A DNA stretch of 64,000 nucleotides from Saprospiraceae bacterium (GTDB taxonomy: Bacteria; Bacteroidota; Bacteroidia; Chitinophagales; Saprospiraceae): contig JADKDE010000002.1 in assembly GCA_016718505.1 (NCBI GenBank), forward strand, positions 1 to 64,000, read 5' to 3'. Positions 37,294-47,333 of this stretch are shown here, piece after piece. The notes beneath the pieces are model-generated. The model was not told the DNA's origin and made no database searches. It saw only the letters and a list, made by a program, of their open reading frames with translations. How positions within the stretch are numbered: position 1 is the first letter of the stretch; every line of letters starts with the position of its first letter. Position numbers and translations under genes: made by a program.

Positions 37294-40200
37294 ATGCTGA
37301 AATTTTTTTTTGATAAATGTAGAGTTTTTCTTGTTTCAATCGGACTATGGATTGCCTTGGTATTGACAGCAAATGCGCAAACCAATCCCGATTTTACCTT
37401 TAGTTTTACAGGACAGGATACCATTTTCGTAGGAGAAGATTGCACTGGTATTTTGGACTGGGGACATCCAACTACAGCTCAAATCATCTCGTTAAATCCA
37501 GCCAATCCTGCTGCATCATGGAATTTGTTTACCATTTCAGGTGGATATAATATTTCTAGTAGTGTTCCTGCTGGTACCACCGTGAGGGTCACTTATCGCC
37601 TAGTTGATTCCAGAAATGTAACCACAGATTATAGTTTTAATATCCGTGTAGTGGATACCATCAAACCCAAATTTGACCTCAGCGTCATTCCTGCTAGTGT
37701 TAATATCTATTGCGGTGATACACCAACCCTCCCTGAGGGGTCTGTGACAGACAATTGTACGGCTCAAAATGAAATAAATATTCAATTTAGAGACTCTGCT
37801 CCGTTTAATTTTTGTTCAGGCGGAATAATTACTCGGACTTGGTCAGCTACCGATCGATTTAGCAATCGAGCATTGTTCTCTCAGACCATAAATGTATTGC
37901 CTAACAATGGACCTTTGATGTTACTGAATAACCCTGAGAATTTAGTTCTTGACTGCGCCTCTCAAGATGCAGAATTTATTTTTCAGGCTTGGTTACAATC
38001 GCATGGGAATATGGTAACCAATGGATGCGGTGCGATATCTTATACGACGGTTCCCGCCAACCCTCAATTGAGTTTGTCCTGCAATACTCCTCAGTCTGTG
38101 ACTTTTATCGCAAAAGATATGTGCAATAAAACCATAGCTGCGTCAGCTGTGTATAGATTGGTAGATCCCAATCCTCCTACACTGGTAGTTGCTCCTCAAA
38201 ACAAGATCGTTACTTGTGACAATTCGCCAGTTATACCGCAACTTAATGCATGGCTGACCAATAAGGGTGGTGCCTTCTACCAAGATGGCTGTACTTCAGC
38301 GGCCAATATCCTCATTTCATATAAAGTGAATGGCATAAACTATACAATAGAACAAATCGATTCCATTTTTACAGCAAATTCTCGCCTTGGTTGTCAAGCG
38401 GATATCACGCTGAGTGGGGGAAGATACACGAATGTGTTAGGGCATACACCCATAACTTTTGTTTTTACCGATGCTTGTGGCAATTCCAGAGAATCTCTTG
38501 CTCATTTTATAGCCTTAGATCGCTCTGCACCGAGATTGGTTTCTCCCGCTAAAAACATGACTACTGCTTGTGATACTTTGAGTAAAATTGTGCCAATTTT
38601 TAAAAATTGGTATGATAATGCTGCCAGTGCAGTTGGATCGGATGATTGTGGCTTTATTAAGTGGAGAGGAGTGCCATCATACACCGATGCACTACTTGAT
38701 CTTCAAAATAAGATTCAAAATGCTTGTGGTAACAATGCGAGTATTTCTGTTCAGTTTTATCTGTCTGATTTTTGTGGAAATGAGTTGACTACCGCGAGTT
38801 CTGCTGTCTTTACCATCAAAGATGTAACTGGCCCTACCTTGGTAAAACAACCCACGCCCTTGGTTACTCAATGTCAGGGTTCGATCAATGATACCATAAG
38901 AAAATGGGTGGATTCCATCGGATTTGCTTCTTTTAGCGATTATTGCAGCCCCGATACAAGATTGACCAAATTTACCTTCACGAGCAGTGCTGGATTAAAT
39001 TTGACTGGAACTCCAGGTGTTGGTCCTTATCCCACATTTGGCAACAACAATTGCCTTTTTGATGCACAAATTCGTTTCATTGTTCAAGATAATTGTGGAA
39101 ACGAATCAGAGGCTTTGAGTTCGATAAGCATTCGAGATACCATTAAGCCTAGTTTTACAAGTTTTCCTTCAGATATAACCATCCAATGCGGCAGCAATAT
39201 TTCTAATCTAAGTCCGACAGGTATCGATAATTGCTTTGCAGTATTAGATTTGACGTCCATTGATACTTCTAACCAATCCCTGGATACGAATTCTTGTGCA
39301 AATTACAATTATACGCTGAATAGAACTTGGAAACTATCAGACGGATGTGGAAATTTTATTGAAAAAATTCAGAAAATTACATTTTTAGATACCGTCAAAC
39401 CAACCATGATTTTGCCAGTGGATTTGACTTTAGCTTGCGGCAGTGGTTTGGATGTTTCCTTGACGGGAAGTCCAACAGGCGTATTGGATGCTTGTGATTC
39501 GGATGTAGAGATTTCTAACTCGACCTCCGCAATAGGCACATCCTGCGGGAGTTCTGGGCGTTGGCAGCGAACTTGGACCGCATCAGATGCTTGTGGCAAT
39601 AGCGTTTCAGGGATTCAAAATATTATGCTGATTGACTCTATCGCACCCCAGATCTTAGTACCTGGAAGAGACACCGTTGTTTATTGTCAAAACGAAGTTG
39701 ATAAACATAGAATATTCACTGAATGGATAAATAACAGAGCAAATGCAGTTATCTCAGATGCGTGTTCGGAAGTATCCTTTTTCGCTGCAGTACCAGGATC
39801 TTATGTGTTGAACGACCAAGGAACATGGCCAGGAGAACATCCAGGGACATTGGATCAACTTCCATGTCCTTCACCTAGACCCAATGTATCGGATTATGAG
39901 GTAGTGGAATTTGTATTTTATGATGATTGTAAAAATGTCACCAGATTTCAGGTTGGATTTGAAGTAAGAGATACGGTTGGGCCGAAATTTGTTGGATGTG
40001 ATTCTATAAAGGTTTTTAACAATGAAATAGGGACATGTCAAGGTTCTGTATCCATTTTTCCACCTAGAATTATCAATGAATGTACTGGTACAAAATTAGC
40101 ATCTAATCTCGGGGCTACCAAAAGATTGATTTCATCAGATCCCGGAAATCCAAATATCCCAATTGATGCATTTCAGATTGATTTTCCAGCTATTTCGAAT

Positions 40201-43200
40201 CCATTGCGCCCATTTGTCGATTCTGTTATTTTAGAAATTCAAATAGATAATATCGATGCCGATTTGGCTTCGGAATATTTTACCATTCTCAATGAAAATG
40301 GAACCCCAATTGGCGTGACCAATACTTCTGTATCCGAATGTGGACCTTCATTTTCTAGGATTGTTACGCTCAATGCCCAGCAACTTTACGAATGGGCACA
40401 GGACTCTTTGGTGCATTTTTATTTTCAACCCAATGGCAATTCAAATTTAGCCGTCAATGATATTTGCGGTGAAACCAGACTTTCGGGTACATTGAGGTAT
40501 TTTACCCTTTCAGGATCAAACAATACCATAGAATATAGCATAGACAACGGACAGTTTTTCGTTTGGTCGGGATCAGAACCTATCGATACCGTGCTAAGCG
40601 TTGGTGCACACACAGTTACGTATAGAGTGAATGATTGTTTGGGTCATCAAGCCATTTGCAATCAACCCATCGCAGTCTTAGATATAGAACCTCCAGTCAT
40701 TTCGTGCAACACTTCTTTGATAGCTCAAAGCTTGCAAAATAGCATTTGTTCTATGTCGGTTAATATACCGCTGCCCTTAGGATTGACGGACAATTGTAAT
40801 TTGGTCCAGCCGATAATTTGGGAATATTATACTAGAGGTGCGACACAAATACCCCTTACAAGTTACAGTGGTTCGTCCGATATTTCTGAGGTTGTAAACG
40901 GCGGAGTTACACAATTTTATTGGATAGGAAAAGATGCTTCTAACAATGCCGATACCTGTCTTGTAATCATCGATATAGCGGATATCACCAAGCCCGTTGC
41001 CATCTGTAAGCCATCAACGGTTTACGTGAATCCATCAGGAGTAGTTGGCACGCTGTTAGATCCTAGCAGTATTGATGGCGGTAGCACGGACAATTGTGCC
41101 ATTGGAAGCTTTCAAGTACAGCCAAATTTGTTTTTATGCAATCAAGTAAGAACTGAAGCAAATGTTACGCTAACGGTGACCGATATTAGTGGAAATTCTG
41201 ATCATTGCACCACTAGAATTCGAATCGAACCATTCAATTTAAATCCACTTTATTCGGTAGGGATTTGTACACGAGATACTTTAAAATTATTTGCCAATAC
41301 TCCTGATATTCCAGGTTCTCTTTATACATATGAATGGCGTGGACCCAATAATTTTATTTCAAGCGCAGCAAACCCAATTAGAGTGAATGCTGACACCACG
41401 ATGAATGGCCTATATTATGTCACTGTGACGGGCTTTGGTGGGTGCAGTGCCACGGGTGTAGTCTCTGTCAATATAAGCCCACTGATCAGCACTCCTACAC
41501 TATTTGCCCCTAGGGACAAAATCTGTGAAGGAAGCCCAATTGTCCTCGAAACAACATCATTTGAAGGAGATTTCGTGTACAAATGGTATAGAGGAATTGC
41601 TCCGAACGGAATATTTTTAGATTCAACAACCGTTCCACAGTACAATTTGATTTTGCCCATCGGGACATACAATTTTTATGTGCAAGTTTCTAAATCCAAC
41701 TGTGCCTCAAACCCATCAATTTCTAAAATAATTGAAGTCATAAGAAAACCAGTAGGCAGTGTAAGAACTAATTTTATAAAGGTCTGTGAAAATGGCAGTT
41801 TGAATATGGGCACCGACTTTGTGGGCACTGGTGTATCCTATCTATGGACGGGTCCAAATGCATTTGTCGATACCAATCAGAATATAAAAACCCTGCAACC
41901 TGTTTTACTTTCAAACGCTGGTAAATATTCGCTACAAGTGTTCGTATATGGTTGTCCAGCCGATCCAATGTTTGTGGACGTAGAGGTAACGCCACTTCCT
42001 TCCAAGCCACTATTGACAATTTCCAATACAAAATGCCCAGGTCAAGACTTAATATTAACGGTCAATAATATCACCAACGGAACCTTGTACCACTGGTACC
42101 ATCCAAACCAGTCGGTCATTACCACTTCGACCAATATGCTGGTTCTGCCAAATGCAACCAATCTACATAATGGTTACTGGAAAGCTACCTTGGTGCAAAA
42201 TGATTGTGAAAGTCCTTTTTCGGACTCTATTTTGGTAGAAATCGAACAATCATATACAGTAAATGCAACCAACGATGGCCCTAAGTGTGTAAGAGATTCT
42301 ATTTTACTACAGGCTACTCAAATAAATGGTGCCACGTATAATTGGACATTTAATAATCAACAAATATCTCAAGCCCAATCTGTAAAACTACTTGCCAATC
42401 CAGGCATTTATCAGGTCGAGCTAACAACTATTTCAGGATGCAAATACGCATCACAGACAACGGTTTCTGTACTTGAGCCACCATTAATAACAGCAATAAG
42501 CAATACAGGGAGCAGTTGTATTGCTACAGGTGATTCATTGTTATTGTCCGCATCCTTGTTCCCACTGGACGATGGAACTTATAAATACTTTTGGACAGGG
42601 CCAAATTTTACATCCACATTTCCAACGCCCATCATTTACAATTTTACAACCAATCAAAACGGAATTTATACGCTCGTCGTGACCAATTTGCAGGGCTGTA
42701 AATCCGACCCACAGGGCACCATTGTAGATCTAAAAGCCAAGCCACCAAAACCAGAAATTACTGGAGCCTTGGAATACTGTCAAGGAGATTCTTTAAAACT
42801 TTCTTCCTTACATGTTGACAATGGATTTACATATAGGTGGATAACCCCGAGGGGCAATTTTGCCCTTACTGGTCCTGATTTATTATTGACTCGGATCAGT
42901 TCTAATGATGAAGGCTCGTACTCGCTCGTTTTGGAAAAGAATGGTTGTATTTCAGATACATCCGCCAAAATCAATATCATAGTCAAGCCTATACCACCTA
43001 AACCGACAATCTTCGGTAATAACATCATTTGTGCTGGAGACTCCATCCAATTATATACGTTACTCGTGCCAGGGGTTACTTATCATTGGACAGGACCTCG
43101 GTTGAATTCTCAATTGAGCAATCCCGCCATTTTCCCTTCGGACGAATTGGATGAGGGCGTATATCAGTTGCGTATTTCGACCAATGGATGTTTTTCCGAA

Positions 43201-44325
43201 CCTGCCAATCCACTGAATGTGATCATCAATCCAAAACCTACACTCCCAGTGATTACGATGGTTTTTGATTCTATCTGTGCTGACCAATTGAATGCTATGG
43301 GGCAGGTTTGTGTAGAAGAAAGAGGTACCATTTCGGGGACTAATTTTATTTGGTATAATGCACAAAATAATAGTCAAGTGGCGGGTCCGTCGCCTGCTTA
43401 TTGTACATTCATTACTGCTTTTAATTCTTTCAATACAGGAGCCAATGAGGTTTATGTTCGTGCAGAATTGAATGGATGTTTATCGGAAGCTACATTGCCG
43501 CAGAAAATTTATATAGAGAGATTCCCCAATGTTCAAGCAGTTGCTGGCCTCGATTTGATTTTATGTGATAAAAATGAAGCAATCATCACAGCTCAAAATC
43601 CAGCACCTGCGACTGGCTATTGGGCAAAGATGAATCCCAATACTACTATAGACAATCCAAATATTTTAAATCCACTAGTTGGAAATCTTCAAAATGGTAA
43701 AAATGGTTTTGTTTATATCCTTGATTATAACACTTGCAAAGCTTATAGCAAGGACACGATCTTTGTGAACAGGGACTTTAGGCCTTCTGCTCAGGCTGAT
43801 CTTGAAAACTTAGCGCTGGCTACTACACACGTTTTTAATGTATTGACAAATGATGTTTTGAATGTATTCAAGGATATAAAAATAACCCAATTGCCGAATC
43901 ATGGTGATCTTAACTTTGATCAAGATGGTATATTTACCTATACACCTAGGGTGAATTTTGTAGGCAAAGATTATATTATCTATGAACTGTGTAGCAGTAT
44001 TTGTCCAACATTGTGCGATACTGCTTTGGTGACGCTGCAGGTGGGTGACGATCAAAATTGTATCATACCGAATATTTTTACGCCAAATGGTGATGGGGTA
44101 AATGATTATTTTATCATCCCTTGTGTTCAAAATACCGTATATGGCAACAATGAATTGAGGATTTATAATGAGTGGGGAGATGAAGTCTATCAGGCAAAAC
44201 CTTACCGAAATGATTGGACTGGAACTTGGAAGCAGAAGGACTTACCCGATGGGACCTATTTTTATCTATTTGATGCTGGAACAGGCGACAAGAAGAAATC
44301 TGGATTTTTAGTCCTTAAAAGATGA
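37294..44325 (+). CDS. Giant T9SS type B surface protein (2,343 aa)
   Basis: This is the only giant surface protein here with an unbroken frame. Residues 1-28 are a signal peptide ending TANA before Q. To about residue 1290 it is built of HYR-like and related beta modules with paired Cys (PTLVVAPQNKIVTC, KPSFTSFPSDITIQC, KPTMILPVDLTLAC, KPVAICKPSTVYVN). Residues about 1320-2150 are Ig-like modules (ICEGSPIVLETTSFEGDFVY, YCQGDSLKLSSLHVDNGFTY, ICAGDSIQLYTLLVPGVTYH). Residues 2167-2252 form a tandem cadherin-like module (VLTNDVLNVFKDIKITQLP ... FTYTPRVNFVGKD). The end, from about 2255, is a CHU_C sorting domain (IPNIFTPNGDGVNDYFIIP, LRIYNEWGDEVYQ, DLPDGTYFYLF). Its stop overlaps the start of the PorP/SprF gene, so the cargo and its partner are co-translated. 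Likely role: adhesion or gliding; the ligand is unknown. Confidence 0.88.
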   Translation: MLKFFFDKCRVFLVSIGLWIALVLTANAQTNPDFTFSFTGQDTIFVGEDCTGILDWGHPTTAQIISLNPANPAASWNLFTISGGYNISSSVPAGTTVRVTYRLVDSRNVTTDYSFNIRVVDTIKPKFDLSVIPASVNIYCGDTPTLPEGSVTDNCTAQNEINIQFRDSAPFNFCSGGIITRTWSATDRFSNRALFSQTINVLPNNGPLMLLNNPENLVLDCASQDAEFIFQAWLQSHGNMVTNGCGAISYTTVPANPQLSLSCNTPQSVTFIAKDMCNKTIAASAVYRLVDPNPPTLVVAPQNKIVTCDNSPVIPQLNAWLTNKGGAFYQDGCTSAANILISYKVNGINYTIEQIDSIFTANSRLGCQADITLSGGRYTNVLGHTPITFVFTDACGNSRESLAHFIALDRSAPRLVSPAKNMTTACDTLSKIVPIFKNWYDNAASAVGSDDCGFIKWRGVPSYTDALLDLQNKIQNACGNNASISVQFYLSDFCGNELTTASSAVFTIKDVTGPTLVKQPTPLVTQCQGSINDTIRKWVDSIGFASFSDYCSPDTRLTKFTFTSSAGLNLTGTPGVGPYPTFGNNNCLFDAQIRFIVQDNCGNESEALSSISIRDTIKPSFTSFPSDITIQCGSNISNLSPTGIDNCFAVLDLTSIDTSNQSLDTNSCANYNYTLNRTWKLSDGCGNFIEKIQKITFLDTVKPTMILPVDLTLACGSGLDVSLTGSPTGVLDACDSDVEISNSTSAIGTSCGSSGRWQRTWTASDACGNSVSGIQNIMLIDSIAPQILVPGRDTVVYCQNEVDKHRIFTEWINNRANAVISDACSEVSFFAAVPGSYVLNDQGTWPGEHPGTLDQLPCPSPRPNVSDYEVVEFVFYDDCKNVTRFQVGFEVRDTVGPKFVGCDSIKVFNNEIGTCQGSVSIFPPRIINECTGTKLASNLGATKRLISSDPGNPNIPIDAFQIDFPAISNPLRPFVDSVILEIQIDNIDADLASEYFTILNENGTPIGVTNTSVSECGPSFSRIVTLNAQQLYEWAQDSLVHFYFQPNGNSNLAVNDICGETRLSGTLRYFTLSGSNNTIEYSIDNGQFFVWSGSEPIDTVLSVGAHTVTYRVNDCLGHQAICNQPIAVLDIEPPVISCNTSLIAQSLQNSICSMSVNIPLPLGLTDNCNLVQPIIWEYYTRGATQIPLTSYSGSSDISEVVNGGVTQFYWIGKDASNNADTCLVIIDIADITKPVAICKPSTVYVNPSGVVGTLLDPSSIDGGSTDNCAIGSFQVQPNLFLCNQVRTEANVTLTVTDISGNSDHCTTRIRIEPFNLNPLYSVGICTRDTLKLFANTPDIPGSLYTYEWRGPNNFISSAANPIRVNADTTMNGLYYVTVTGFGGCSATGVVSVNISPLISTPTLFAPRDKICEGSPIVLETTSFEGDFVYKWYRGIAPNGIFLDSTTVPQYNLILPIGTYNFYVQVSKSNCASNPSISKIIEVIRKPVGSVRTNFIKVCENGSLNMGTDFVGTGVSYLWTGPNAFVDTNQNIKTLQPVLLSNAGKYSLQVFVYGCPADPMFVDVEVTPLPSKPLLTISNTKCPGQDLILTVNNITNGTLYHWYHPNQSVITTSTNMLVLPNATNLHNGYWKATLVQNDCESPFSDSILVEIEQSYTVNATNDGPKCVRDSILLQATQINGATYNWTFNNQQISQAQSVKLLANPGIYQVELTTISGCKYASQTTVSVLEPPLITAISNTGSSCIATGDSLLLSASLFPLDDGTYKYFWTGPNFTSTFPTPIIYNFTTNQNGIYTLVVTNLQGCKSDPQGTIVDLKAKPPKPEITGALEYCQGDSLKLSSLHVDNGFTYRWITPRGNFALTGPDLLLTRISSNDEGSYSLVLEKNGCISDTSAKINIIVKPIPPKPTIFGNNIICAGDSIQLYTLLVPGVTYHWTGPRLNSQLSNPAIFPSDELDEGVYQLRISTNGCFSEPANPLNVIINPKPTLPVITMVFDSICADQLNAMGQVCVEERGTISGTNFIWYNAQNNSQVAGPSPAYCTFITAFNSFNTGANEVYVRAELNGCLSEATLPQKIYIERFPNVQAVAGLDLILCDKNEAIITAQNPAPATGYWAKMNPNTTIDNPNILNPLVGNLQNGKNGFVYILDYNTCKAYSKDTIFVNRDFRPSAQADLENLALATTHVFNVLTNDVLNVFKDIKITQLPNHGDLNFDQDGIFTYTPRVNFVGKDYIIYELCSSICPTLCDTALVTLQVGDDQNCIIPNIFTPNGDGVNDYFIIPCVQNTVYGNNELRIYNEWGDEVYQAKPYRNDWTGTWKQKDLPDGTYFYLFDAGTGDKKKSGFLVLKR

Positions 44326-45287
44326 TGTGTATGAGAAAAATTTTATTTACTGTAATAATTTATCTATTGGTCGTTACTGCCATGACAGCGCAACAGCAGC
44401 GGCAGTACACACATTTTATGTTCAATAAAATGGCTTATAATCCAGGGTATGTGGGCAATCAAGAAGCGGCCGCCATAACTGGACTGTATAGAAATCAGTG
44501 GGTTGGGATTAATGGTGCGCCTATCAGCCAATTCCTCACAGTTGACCTCCCATTCAGAAATAATAAAGTTGGACTTGGGTTCAATTTAGCACATTCCACC
44601 ATTGGGATATCAAATATATGGAACTTAGATGCTATGTACGCCTATCGAATCAAAGTCGGTGCCCAAGGGGGATTGGCAGGTGGTATTATGGCATCTGGTA
44701 GGTATTTTGGGATGAATTTTTCCGATCCTTCGCTGATTGCGTCTCAGAACCCAGCTCAAGATCCAGCCTTGCAGACCGAGCCTTACAAAAAGTATATTTT
44801 CAATTTTGGAGCAGGACTTTACTTTAATGTTCCACATTTTTATCTAGGAGTCTCCGTCCCTAGAATCCTAGAAGCAGATATTGATTTTGACAAATCTCAG
44901 GGTACCATAAGCAAGGAAGAAAGACACTATTATTTGATGACAGGGATTGGTATTGATTTGAGCGATAAAGTAGAGATGATCCCCCAAGTTATGGTTAAAT
45001 ATATCGAAAATGCTCCTTGGGATTTGGACGCCAATGTTAATTTTGTTTTTAATAAAAAAATCACCATTGGAGGCTCGTACCGTATGGGAGGAGACAACCA
45101 AAGCAAAGGGGAGTCATTGGATTTTTTACTAGGTTTTAGAATCTCTCGTCCTTTATATTTAGGGGTATCATACGACTATACGATCAGCTCATTGCAAAAA
45201 CTAAATCGAGGATCCTATGAGGCCATGCTCAGGTATATCTTTATCAAGCAGGATGAAGATTTACTAAGAAATCCTAGGTTTTTTTAA
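44322..45287 (+). CDS. PorP/SprF-family outer-membrane protein
   Basis: The 321-residue protein opens with a signal peptide (ILFTVIIYLLVVTAMTAQ) and the family's hallmark QYTHFMFNKMAYNPGYVGN, then alternating strands such as GLYRNQWVGINGAPISQFLT and FNLAHSTIGISN, ending with LGFRISRPLYLGVSYDYTI. PorP/SprF proteins are 12-14-stranded outer-membrane barrels. PorP is a core T9SS component, and SprF-like paralogues serve individual type B cargo, retaining or attaching it at the surface. The ATG at 44322 overlaps the adhesin stop (ATGA); ATG 44331 (MRKILF) would give a more typical signal peptide and may be the real start. The OmpA-type gene follows 32 bases later. Confidence 0.88.
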   Translation: MMCMRKILFTVIIYLLVVTAMTAQQQRQYTHFMFNKMAYNPGYVGNQEAAAITGLYRNQWVGINGAPISQFLTVDLPFRNNKVGLGFNLAHSTIGISNIWNLDAMYAYRIKVGAQGGLAGGIMASGRYFGMNFSDPSLIASQNPAQDPALQTEPYKKYIFNFGAGLYFNVPHFYLGVSVPRILEADIDFDKSQGTISKEERHYYLMTGIGIDLSDKVEMIPQVMVKYIENAPWDLDANVNFVFNKKITIGGSYRMGGDNQSKGESLDFLLGFRISRPLYLGVSYDYTISSLQKLNRGSYEAMLRYIFIKQDEDLLRNPRFF

Positions 45288-45319
45288 TATAACTAATTGA
45301 AATACAAAGCAATAATTCA

Positions 45320-47332
45320 GTGAAAAATACCCATCATATATTATCAAAAATATCGGCCCTGGGCAGGATTCTTGTCCTGATTATTTGCTGTTCTGGCAAT
45401 ATATTTTCTCAGTCTATTCCTCAGAATTTTATTACGAAATTGTCAGATACCAGTCATTTTAAAGTAACCTTGAGTCCAGTAGATCGCTTAAATTCGAAAT
45501 CGCTTGACTTTTCTCCGTGTTTTTTTAAAGACAAAATTGTATTTGTTTCAAATAGAAACAGCGACAATCAATTTGACAAAAGGGTGAATGCATACGCGGC
45601 GGATTTGTACAGCGCGAAGCTCGAAAATGGCATATTTTCTAAGCCAAAGTTGATGCCCAAAAACTTGAATTCAAAATATTGGGAGGGCCCAGCAGTTTTT
45701 AATGAGCAGAGTTCAAAATTGTTTTTTTCAAGAAATGCTCAAGATGAAAACGGGCGTATCAAAGATCAAGACGGCAATACTTGGATGCACATCTATGAGG
45801 CTAGACTGGTCGATGATAAATGGTTGGACGTGAAGCCACTAAGGTTCAATATGGACGATGTGAATTCAATGCACCCAACACTGAACAGAGATGGCAATGT
45901 GATGGTCTTTTCTCGAAGTGAAAAGGCTGGAAGCGATAATATGGATTTATTTTTTGCCACTTATGATAATGGATTTTGGTCAGAACCCAAAAACCTCGGG
46001 GCCAGCATCAATACGGATTATAGCGAGGGATATCCCTTTTTGAAAGGAGATACATTGTTTTTTGCCTCTAATCGCACAGAGTCGCGTGGCGGGTTTGACA
46101 TGTATTATTCTTTGTACAATTCCGACAAAGGTAGGTGGGAATACGCTGTTCCACTTCCCGAACCGTTTAATACTTTCGAGGATGATTTTGGGTTGATCTT
46201 ATCTGAGGATGGAACCACAGGATTTTTTACATCCAACAGAAACAAAGAATCCAAAGACGATATTTATTACTTTGCGCTAAACCAATTCAAGCCATATTCA
46301 GTAGAATATTTGCTCAGCATTGTGGATGCGGACACAAAATTGCCCATTTCGAAAGCTGGGATTTATGTATTTCCATTGAATGCAGATGGGACTTTGACCA
46401 ATCAAAATATATTCGACACCAAATTACAATCTACGGGTGATTCTGGTTTTGAGATGAAATATACCAAGAAGGCCCAAGTCCAAGTGGGAGATCCTCAAAA
46501 ACTATCCAATGAGGCAGGTGAGGTCAAAATGGAAATGATTACTGGTAAAAACTACCTGGTCGTAGTCAATTCGAACGAATATGAAATGGGCTATAAAAAT
46601 ATCTCTACTGACCCCAATGGAATTCCATTTCTCCAACTTTTATTGTCTAAAAAGAAGACGTGTAGGGTGGTAGCAGGGACAGTTTTGGATCGTAAAACGA
46701 ACCAGCCTTTATCCAATGTATTACTAAGTTTGTCCACCGATGCCAGCAAAAAAGATTCTACCTTTAAATCGGATGCTAATGGCAAATACACACTTTGTGT
46801 TCCTAATGAAAATACCTATAAATTGAGGGTCGGTAAATCTGGTTATTTGGATTTTTTAAGCTCCGTAAATTTGGATGAGAAACATGATGCCGTGGCTCTT
46901 CCTGATATTTATTTAGAGCCTTTCCAATCAACGATCCAGACTGAAAAAGTGGATTCTGGTTCTGTTTTGACCTTGGAGAATATTTATTATGATTACAATT
47001 CTGCAATAATCCGCAAAGACGCAGCGCAAGAACTGGAAGATTTGGCTTTCATCCTAAAAAATTATCCAAAGATGGAGATTGAACTGGGTGCACACACGGA
47101 CAGCCGAGGGCCTGATTGGGCCAATGACAGATTGTCTCGCTTGAGAGCTGAAAATGCAAAGGCATTTTTGGTACAAAAGGGCATCGAAGCATCTCGAATT
47201 ACCACCATCGGTTATGGTGAAACCAAAATCAAAAACAAATGCATCAATGATGTCAAATGTACCGAAAAGGAACATCAAGAAAATCGTAGGACGGAAGTAA
47301 AAGTGCTAAAACTAGGAAACTCCAAGCAGTAG
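45320..47332 (+). CDS. OmpA-family protein with PD40 propeller and carboxypeptidase-regulatory domain
   Basis: This 670-residue protein starts at GTG 45320, with signal peptide ending NIFSQ. Residues about 60-330 are PD40/WD40-like propeller blades (SPCFFKDKIVFVSNRNSDNQ, GPAVFNEQSSKLFFSRN, HPTLNRDGNVMVFSR, EGYPFLKGDTLFFASNR, FFTSNRNKESKDDIYYF). Residues about 330-540 carry carboxypeptidase-regulatory-like folds (GTVLDRKTNQPLSNVLLSLS). Residues about 550-665 form a peptidoglycan-binding OmpA domain (YYDYNSAIIRKDA, ELGAHTDSRGPDWANDRLS, GYGET, NRRTEVKVL). The order resembles PorE of the T9SS, which links the outer-membrane complex to the cell wall, but without its N-terminal TPR part. In an operon with the adhesin and PorP/SprF genes, it likely anchors that partner. 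Confidence 0.87.
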   Translation: MKNTHHILSKISALGRILVLIICCSGNIFSQSIPQNFITKLSDTSHFKVTLSPVDRLNSKSLDFSPCFFKDKIVFVSNRNSDNQFDKRVNAYAADLYSAKLENGIFSKPKLMPKNLNSKYWEGPAVFNEQSSKLFFSRNAQDENGRIKDQDGNTWMHIYEARLVDDKWLDVKPLRFNMDDVNSMHPTLNRDGNVMVFSRSEKAGSDNMDLFFATYDNGFWSEPKNLGASINTDYSEGYPFLKGDTLFFASNRTESRGGFDMYYSLYNSDKGRWEYAVPLPEPFNTFEDDFGLILSEDGTTGFFTSNRNKESKDDIYYFALNQFKPYSVEYLLSIVDADTKLPISKAGIYVFPLNADGTLTNQNIFDTKLQSTGDSGFEMKYTKKAQVQVGDPQKLSNEAGEVKMEMITGKNYLVVVNSNEYEMGYKNISTDPNGIPFLQLLLSKKKTCRVVAGTVLDRKTNQPLSNVLLSLSTDASKKDSTFKSDANGKYTLCVPNENTYKLRVGKSGYLDFLSSVNLDEKHDAVALPDIYLEPFQSTIQTEKVDSGSVLTLENIYYDYNSAIIRKDAAQELEDLAFILKNYPKMEIELGAHTDSRGPDWANDRLSRLRAENAKAFLVQKGIEASRITTIGYGETKIKNKCINDVKCTEKEHQENRRTEVKVLKLGNSKQ

Positions 47333-47333
47333 T

